Both the position numbers and the translations under genes were made by a program. The notes beneath the pieces were generated by a model. That model worked only from the letters and a program-made list of their open reading frames with translations, was not told the DNA's origin and ran no database searches. From assembly GCA_034687125.1 (NCBI GenBank), contig JAQGBZ010000382.1:1-57190 (forward strand): a stretch of DNA of 57,190 nucleotides, in the 5' to 3' direction. Positions 49,345 to 57,190 of the stretch are shown here, piece by piece; position 1 is the stretch's first letter, and the number at the start of each line of letters is the position of its first letter. This DNA comes from Neelides folsomi (Eukaryota > Arthropoda > Collembola > Neelipleona > Neelidae).

Positions 49345-51888
49345 TCAAGTACTTTTGAAAGGGATTGGATTTACTGGTTTACAAAAGCAATAATTTTTAA
49401 TTAGATTATCGTTCACACAGATAGAGTCATTGCCATACAACGTCGTTCGAATCACATTTTTTACACTCCATTTCTTTTTCGATTCTTTAACTATTAGAGT
49501 TTCAAAAACTCCTCGGCCAGGTATAGCCGACACTGTGATTTCAAATAGATCAAGAATCATTTCATCTTTGCTTTCATTTTGATTTAATTCTGATTCATCA
49601 GCCATAATTCGTTTAGAACTTACAATTTCTTTTAAAGCCAACTTTTCACATTCTGGAAATTTTTGTAACTTATTATTCAAGTAATTAATAATTTCGTTTG
49701 CTCCTCTTTCAACATTATTTTTATCCCTTTCCTCAGTTTCAATTTTTGAATGGCAAACGCAATATTGGATTGGAATTCCGGCATCGGAACATGTACGCTT
49801 ATGGGGAATAGGAAGAAACAAACTGATCCCTCTTGGCATTTTGCTCAACTTTTTAAGGATCATTTCCCTCACATTCAATTTCTCATTGGAAATTCTTCTC
49901 AAATCGAGTAAATCTTTTAAGGTTTCGTAAAAATCGAAATGAGAAGTCAAAGCTTGGGTGTTTGCATTTACATTTTTCACGGCTTGCTCATGATCTTGGC
50001 GGAATTTGTCTGGGAGGATTAAATAAAGGAACGGCATTCTTGCTTCAATTTGCCCTTGCATTGTTTTCGTAATTTCTCCCCATCGAATTCCGTGATCGCT
50101 CATTAAAATCAAAATGGTGTTGTTTAAATACCCTTCATTTTTCATCCATCTAATTGTTTTGAAAAGAGCTTTATCTCCCAATTTCGGATAATTGACATAA
50201 TCATGAAAAAGTGAAGTTGCCCACATAAATTCAAAATATCGTCTGTCTTTTTCTTCACCACCAAAATAAGCCATTTTTTTCACGACGTCCAACATTACAT
50301 CAAATGCGAGTCTTGGGCCGTAGCACAAATTCGCATTTAACTTTTTATTATTCCCAATTTCATTGTCTGCTTTCTTAAAGAATGGTTCTAAGAAATAATC
50401 GACGGGGTTTCCTTTAAAGCCTTTTTTGAGATAATTGAAAATTCCTATTCGAGGAGCGTCTTCAAAATATGTTGTGTAATATCCTTTATTTTTGAAATCT
50501 GTCCAAATAAATGGACAAAAATCAAAATAATTTTTATTGGAATCTAGTGAACACACTCTTTCTAATTCCTCAATTGACTTCCCAGTTAGCGCTGGAATCT
50601 ATTTAATTAAGCAATTATTTTTAATTAAATTTTAAACAATTAATATTAAACAATGAACTTTTAAATATTCCCTAACTTTAAAATTATAGATTTATAATTA
50701 ATAATTATAGGATATTTTGTAATTACGAGAATCGGAAAAGTATTATCTCCCACTTTTGTTAATCCATTCATTTCAATACCTTTAAGTTCTTTTACAATAT
50801 ATTCGCTAGTTTTTGGCATTGTTCTATTGAGAAATTATATAGATTAAAGATTACATTTAGAAACATTTTATACTATACATAAGATAAAATAATATTCTTA
50901 AATAATTTAAACTGTAATTAAGTTAAGAGTAAAAACCAACCGTTTAAAATTCATATGAGAAACAGCATCAATTCCAAGAACAACAACGTTATATTGTTTT
51001 GCTATATCATAATCTAAGTCAATTGCACCAGAATTCTTTAATTCTTTAAGTTTCATTTCAATCAAAGGCTTTTTTCGAATGAGGGGTAAAATGTCAATCA
51101 ATGAAGTATTTTCAACAATGGAATTTTCGCAATAAACTGAAATTGCATCATAATCTCCAGTTATATCAGTTTCAAGTTCTCTAATTAAATTGCATTCTTT
51201 GGATTCTCTAAAATTAAAATTTCTCATTCAAAAATAGAAAAAAGAAATAGAAAAAATATAAAAAATTTAATTAAATATGCAACTTATTTAAGTAGCTTAT
51301 TACAAGATAAATATCATTTATTTGGCATAAATATCAATTAGTTCATAAAAACAGAAAAACTTACTCAAAAATAATTTTATTCGATTTCTCTTTGGTACTC
51401 TGATTGATGAACTTATAACAGCAACTTTTAATATCAAATTTTCCAATATCATCTAAAAAGATAATTTTTGACGATGAAACGTCTGATTCAAAAAGTAGAG
51501 GGAAGTCTTTTGAACAAACAACTTTCTCTGGTTCTTTAAAAGATTCCATTATTGTTTTGTTAAATGGGTTTAATAAAGGTAATTTACAGTGTCTTTTGCT
51601 TGTTACAAGATTTGGATTATTTGTAATGTCAAAAGATAAGTTTTCATTTCCCTTATTTAATTTATATTTGGAAAAGTCAAATTTTGAAACTTTTTCGTTT
51701 ATTTTGTTCTTGGGTTGTATTTTTAAAGAGGTTGTAAAATTATTGAGTTTTTTAGCCAGGGCTTCCTGCACATTTTCATTGGCATATATAAAGTACAAAG
51801 TAGTCACAACGATTGATAAAATAAAAAGACTGACGATTCGGCAAGGATTTGATTTGATTTCGTATTCCAAATTTTCTTTTCTCTTCAT
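49345..51888 (-). CDS. DUF229 type II membrane protein, alkaline-phosphatase/sulfatase fold
   Basis: Four minus-strand exons (51888-51365, 51207-50941, 50823-50727, 50598-49345) join in phase to 713 residues. A single membrane segment near the start (IVSLFILSIVVTTLYFIY, about 18-35) places the rest in the lumen or outside. The catalytic fold shows in NVVVLGIDAVSHMNF (Asp255, Ser258), where sulfatases and phosphatases place a metal ligand and nucleophile, and in LMSDHGIRWGE (Asp464, His465). The tail is Cys-rich (SICVNDNLIKNYCFCKP). DUF229 proteins are abundant in nematodes and arthropods and their substrate is unknown. The active residues look intact, so a phospho- or sulfo-hydrolase or a phosphoethanolamine-type transferase is possible. 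Confidence 0.88.
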
Positions 51889-53060
51889 ATTTTAATATAT
51901 AATTTTTGGGGTTTAAATTTTTTATTATTACAAGTTATCTGCAATATTATATAGTAAAATTGTTGCTTACTTCATTTTACATAATGGCCTTTCAACATAT
52001 TATTGCAAAATCTGTGCTTGTGATATAATACATTATATAGCTTTTTTGTTTAATTATATAAAATAAGTAGAGTGAATACACTGTGTATTGAACTTTATAC
52101 TTTAGAATATTCCTTGAATTATAATTTATTTTTACATAATAGAAAGGTTTATCGCACTTAACTTGGATGTTGTAATGAAAATAAAATTTTTATCAATTTA
52201 TTATATTAAAGTGAAAATGTTTTAAATTGGTAATATTTATCGTTAATATTTAATATTAAACTTACTGAATTATACTAAACATCCTCATTTGCACGTTAAA
52301 TTGATTGAAATTCAAATTAACCTCATTAATGATAGAATTTTTATTTTGTTTTCAATAACAAACGGAAATATAACATACGTACAGATACTTACAATTACAT
52401 AGAGTATTTGACTTAAGAATTTAAATAAAATTATGGATTTTATGAATTCTGCGATATTATGATTATAACAATATTTATATGCCAGTTGTTTAAATTCATG
52501 CATTTCTGAATAATGAACTAAAATAATGCTACAGGAAGTTATAATAATTTTATAATAAGTTATATCTTTAAGACCCATTTAGTTGAGGTCAACCTCAAAA
52601 GAAGATGGGAAGAAAGCATTCGGCTTAATGGAGAATATATTGATAATAAATTACTTTTATAAATTGACTTTATCATAAATACACGAATTTATTGGGCAGA
52701 CTGATATATGTTGCATAAAGTCAGTTGAGTATAAGTAAAATGTTTTTACATATTTTATTTAAAAATTACAAAACAAGTTGTGGTAATAATTTATTCACTT
52801 CAACTATTAAAACTTGTCAAAGCCTTTAAAAACAGTTAAATTATTAGATTTACAAATTGACATTTTGTGAATGTCATTAAAATTATGATGCATAATAACA
52901 TATTTATAAATTACGTATGATACTAAGCTAAATGTATAGAGAGAAATAAGTAGTATTAGGTACACTACTCGTATATAAGGAACGTCATAATATTATACTT
53001 AATTGTCATTGAAATGCCTTAATATGTTAAATTCATAGTTATGATAATGAAATGATAATT
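51889..53060. other. Intergenic, no gene seen
   Basis: AT-rich spacer between the two DUF229 copies. An 88-codon hydrophobic minus frame at 52578-52312 has no supporting signals. Confidence 0.5.
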
Positions 53061-55183
53061 AATTTATGATCGACAATAACATTTTATTTCATTCTTTTCC
53101 GTCGCAATTCGTGAATGGCAAGCACAAAATTGAATGGGAATTCCAGCATAAGAGCAAGTTCTATGTTTAGGAATTGGTAGAAATCAACTTAAACCTCTTG
53201 GCACATTTTTAAATTTCTGAAGAATCAACTCGCGAACATTTAAATTCTTATTTGAAATTCTGCTCAAGTCAAGTAAATCCTTCAAGGTTTTATACAAATC
53301 GTAATTCGAAGTTAAAGCTTGGAATTTCTTTTCAGATTTTTTACGGCTCATTTATGTTGAGCACTGAATTTGTGAGGAAGGATGAAATAAAGAAACGACA
53401 TTCTTGATTCAATTTTTCCTTGTAGTGTTTTTAAAAAATCATAACCTCGTAGAATTCCATGATCGCTCATTAAAATCAAAATTGTATTGTTCGAATATCC
53501 TTTATTTTTCAACCATAAAATTGTGTTGAATAAATTCTCATCACCCAATTTAGGGTATTGAATTTCATTATGAGACAAAGCAGCCACATAAATTCAAAAC
53601 ATCGCCGATCGTCTTTTGCTCTTCCAAATATTGCCATTTTCTTTATAATGTCTAACATGTGCGTAAACGATAGTTTTGAACCATGACAGATAATTTTGTA
53701 TAATAATTTATTTGTTGAGTGGCCTAAATATCTTTCAGCTTTTTTAAAATAATGTTCGAATAATCAACGGGGTCCTTTTTGAATCCGCTTTTTAAATAAT
53801 TAAATATCGTAAATTCAGTTGCATCTTCCAAATATGCTGTGTAGAAGCCTTTGTTTTTATATTCGTTCCAAATGAAAGGACAATCATCATAAAAATCTTT
53901 TACTTTTGGAGGACATACTTTTTTAAGCTCATCTGAAGATAAACCAGTAAATGCAGGAATCTGGATTTAAAGAACAGATAAATAACTTAAATTGTTAAAT
54001 TAAAAAATGAATTCATTAAGGTCTCAAAGTTAATTTTGCCCAGAATAAATTATGTACCTACAATTGATGGAAATGTGTTTTGTCCCACTTTTGTCAATCC
54101 CGTCATTCCAATTCCATCAAGTTGGTTTTTGATAAAATTATATGTTTTTGGTATTGTCCTAAAAATAAAAAATATTTAATTTGATTAGTATTAAAAATTA
54201 GTAGGTTAAAATACGAATAATAGTGATTTATTGTAATTGAAACCTAATGAAATTCATATGTGAAACTACATCTAATCCCATTATTACAATGTTATATTGT
54301 TTCTTAATGTTATAATCTCCAGCTTGGGATTTCTTTATTTCATTAATTCGTTTTTCCACTTCGGGCTTTTTACGTACAAATGGAAAAGGATCAATACTAA
54401 AAAATTTATTCGTTTTGTTGTTCTTTTTGCAATAAACTAAAATTGCGTCGTAATCTTCTGGTACTTTCGTTTTAACTTCAGTAATTGGAATGCATTTTCC
54501 AGATTCCCTATTCAAATATTATAAATATATTCAAAACCAGTTAAAATTTCAATTAATATAATATAGTGAAAATAAAGGATATACAGATACCAATCATATT
54601 TAATATACATAGTACATGATATTGATATGTATTTTTTATATGTATTTTTATTATTATAATTTGTTCATTAAATATCCATTTGTAAAATATTTATGAAACT
54701 TACTCGAAATTAAAATATTTGGATTTATTATAATTTTGAATAATGAATTTGTAACAGCAATTTTTATATTTTTCTTTTATACCACCAACATAAATAATGG
54801 ATGAAGTTTAAGCATTGGATTCAAACATGAGTGGATAAACGGTCGAATTGCAAGGCATTTTAAATGGTTTTCCACAAATTTTATTATAGATTTGTCAAAA
54901 GAATTTAATTGAGGTGATGCGCATTTTTTTTCACTTCCGCTTTTTCCTCCTTTTATTTTTGAAGAATTTTTTATATTGATCTCACTGTTAAGTATGGAAA
55001 TTTTGGAGGATTGTTTGAAGTCAAGTTGTTGATTTAGGCTTTTGATTGTAAAGTAGAATTTGAGGAGCTTTGGAGTTGAATTTCTTTGCGAAAAATGTCC
55101 TTTGAGTTTAAATAGACAAAGTATAAGACAATGCTTATTGATATTACCGAAATAAAAATAATTGGAGAAGTTTTGGGATTCAT
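53061..55183 (-). pseudogene. Broken DUF229 paralogue
   Basis: Minus-strand matches to the intact neighbour appear in the same order: a membrane-anchor start at 55183 (PIIFISVISISIVLYFVY), the exon with NIVIMGLDVVSHMNF at 54515-54240, ILILMSDHGILRG near 53465, and a CYS-containing block IPIQFCACHS near 53110. The copy is not translatable. The frame of exon 1 stops about 48 codons in. The region 53600-53800 changes frame and has stops where the neighbour is open. A Leu codon (TTG) of the intact gene is TGA at 53184-53186. The neighbour's C-terminal 150 residues are absent or unrecognisable. It arose by tandem duplication and then decayed. Confidence 0.8.
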
Positions 55184-56126
55184 TTTATCGACGGTTTTAA
55201 CTTTTTACATTACATTATTGCCCTTTGCAGAATAAAGAGCTCAGTGACACTTTCCTTATATAAAAATCTCTATAAATCTATTTTTAATTAAAACAAACTA
55301 TATGTTTTTTGTGCAGCGCCATAAGAATCTAGTAAACTTTGTTTGGAATATTCCTGATATATTGATTAATTTTTTCATTTAAAAATTTGGAATAATTATT
55401 TTTTAATACGAATTATATTTCAAATTATATCGACTTTTTATTAGAAGAATACATGTATCGCGATTTATTGAAGCAAACATTTGGAAACAATAATATGGGA
55501 TTGAAATTTAAAGAGTTTTTGAAAGATGTAACTCATTTTTCCAGGGACACAAATTTTAAATCACAACTAGGAAATGAATGTACTTTTAAATTTGTATGTA
55601 CAGAATATAAATGGAAATATTTTATTATTAGAATATTTTATTATTAGAAGAAAATAAGCTATATATGATCAATGATTCAATATGTTACATTACCATATAT
55701 GTACTTATAGTATGTCTAAATACATAACATAAGTACAATAAATAAAAAATATAAATTAAGGCAAAGCACATACTTACATTTGATAATTTGATTTAAAATA
55801 TTGAAATGCTTTGAAAGGCAAACGCGCTATGATTCTAATTGTAAAATATGATTCTTTACAATGTGAAATAAGTATTAGAATTAATTTTATTTCGTTTGCA
55901 TCTATTATTTATTTATTCGAATTATTGAATTCTTAAGCAAAGAAAGGATTTTTTTTTAAATCCAAATCATTTATTTTTATGTATTATTCCGAAATTAAAT
56001 ACTTTAACATAAAGCTTTATTTAATTTAACGGAATAATTTTATGTTACCTTTTATTTTTATTTAATATTTAGCAATCAATAATTAAAATTTTAAATGAGT
56101 TTGCATTATACCTGTGTAAGTAGGTA
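55184..56126. other. Intergenic, one orphan exon candidate
   Basis: AT-rich spacer. Apart from the plus-strand exon candidate at 55445-55593, nothing is seen. Confidence 0.5.
55445..55593 (+). other. Orphan exon-like segment
   Basis: A 49-codon open segment lies between a good acceptor (GACTTTTTATTAG) and a strong donor (GTATGT). Its translation has coding-like composition (KFKEFLKDVTHFSRDTNFK, LGNECTFKF). No partner exons were found. It may be a relic of a lost gene. Confidence 0.2.
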
Positions 56127-57019
56127 CTATGCTTTAATGGTTTTAAATAACTGTTCAATATATGGGGGAATTGAATCCCATGGATTGGGCAAATCATCGT
56201 TTGTCACATAAATGTATTTCACCGTCTTTTTCGCATCTATGATAGCGTTCTCGTTCAGCTTGCCAACTCCATAAGGAATGATCCCCCAGGTGCTTCGGGG
56301 ATATTTAGAATGCCAATTATTTTTCCCCTGAATCTTCGACTTCTTTGGAAAGCCCTTTGACTCGTAAATGAAGAAAGTGTCCAATGTGTCGACATATTCA
56401 GGTCGGGTGTCAATCCCAGGATTTCCAACTGTGAAATTGAATCCTTGGGCTTTTGCATATTGCCCTAAATGACTGTAATAATTCACCAGATTGGAATTAT
56501 CTTCGTTGGCCATTTCATCGAAAAAGATTCCGGTAACGCCAACACCATAAAAAGTTTTCCAGGTGTCGATGTCTTTTTTCACAATATCTTCGCTTCTGTT
56601 CCCATAATGTGTAAAGACATAGCCGAGCATTTTGACACCTCCATCTTTAAGCACAGTAATCCCTTCTGCGTATTCATTATCTTTAGTTTTTCCTGGTCCA
56701 TTTTCGACGTTCATAATTGCCCAAGCATCAATGGGATATTTCTTTTGGGCTTTTACCAATCTTGACCAATTATGTTCACCTCTGGTTTTTTGTGGGTAGA
56801 GATATAAAGGGATGATTAGCCCTATAATGAGTGTTTATAATAACGATGAAGGAATCTTTCTACATCAATACGCATCATAATTTACTGATAATTAAAACTA
56901 GACGAATAATTTTACTTTTAAATAATTATTTTACCTGACTCTTGCAATAAAACTGTAGATGGTAATATAAAAATATTCAACAAAATGATTGTGATAAGTC
57001 CAATTTTAAAGTCTCCCAT
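56127..57019 (-). CDS. Secreted spherulin-4-like protein (GH114-type TIM barrel)
   Basis: Two minus-strand exons (57019-56935 and 56821-56127) join in phase to 259 residues. The signal peptide is KIGLITIILLNIFILPSTVLL. The mature protein starts with GLIIPLYLYP and shows the hallmarks of the spherulation-specific family 4: AIMNVENGPG at about 63-72, GYVFTHYGNR at 95-104, GIFFDE with an acidic pair at 130-131, and TVGNPG. The fold is related to GH114, whose members cut alpha-1,4-galactosaminogalactan. The family is mostly known from fungi, Physarum and bacteria. The single intron and animal-like signal exon show it is a resident nuclear gene. A digestive or microbe-directed secreted glycosidase is the likeliest role, by inference. 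Confidence 0.85.
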
Positions 57020-57190
57020 CTTTATTTCGTGTTGTTTTTTAGTGATTGAATTCAACTGTTTTTGTGTTTATGTATTCATTTAATATTTTAAATAAACACC
57101 TGTTAAAGTATGTTATATCACCCTATCCAAGCCAACTGCGAAATTGTGGGAGGAACCACCCTCCAGAAAATGACCTTTTTTCCCGTCTAT

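Noticed and set aside
1..57190. tRNA genes, CRISPR arrays, insertion sequences or full transposons
   Set aside because: I scanned for the tRNA TPsiC box, regular spaced repeats, transposase or reverse-transcriptase motifs and long terminal repeats, and saw none convincing by eye.

Overview
This is animal nuclear DNA. It is AT-rich, with intron-split genes whose GT-AG introns are mostly about 60-350 nt, and it carries a 5S rRNA gene. Recognisable metazoan orthologues are PRORP, CDC20/fizzy, NUFIP1, the SLC25A19 thiamine pyrophosphate carrier and an SLC35G-type EamA transporter. A C-type lysozyme end, a single-DM13-domain protein, an astacin, a SIAH-type E3 and DUF229 proteins suggest an ecdysozoan, most likely an arthropod such as a springtail or mite. 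The species cannot be fixed from the window. All spliced models were built by hand, checking splice sites and codon phase.

Layout. 0-9 kb: tail exons of two genes cut by or near the left edge (the second a C-type lysozyme), a secreted Gly/Trp/Gln-rich low-complexity protein, and a gene joining a putative signal peptide, an AIG1/GIMAP-like GTPase, a MACPF (perforin-like) domain and a long coiled coil. 10-19 kb: EamA transporter (+), NUFIP1 (-), 5S rRNA (-), SIAH-like RING E3 with a disturbed last exon (+), SLC25A19 (-). 19-33 kb: gene-poor, with a degenerate tandem repeat, a short astacin (+), a secreted acidic protein (-), several weak small genes, and a short EF-hand protein (+).

35-49 kb: CDC20 (-) and PRORP (+) divergent from each other, a 680-residue coiled-coil protein (+), a secreted DM13 protein (+), and an MSP-domain tail-anchored protein (-). 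49-57 kb: an intact DUF229 membrane enzyme-like protein (-), a broken DUF229 paralogue beside it (-), and a spherulin-4/GH114-like secreted protein (-) of the kind usually met in fungi, slime moulds and bacteria.

The housekeeping genes do not form one pathway. The accessory genes share one theme: most are predicted to enter the secretory pathway (lysozyme-like, GW-rich, GTPase-MACPF, astacin, acidic protein, DM13, DUF229, spherulin-4). The GTPase-MACPF fusion is the strongest candidate for something undescribed.
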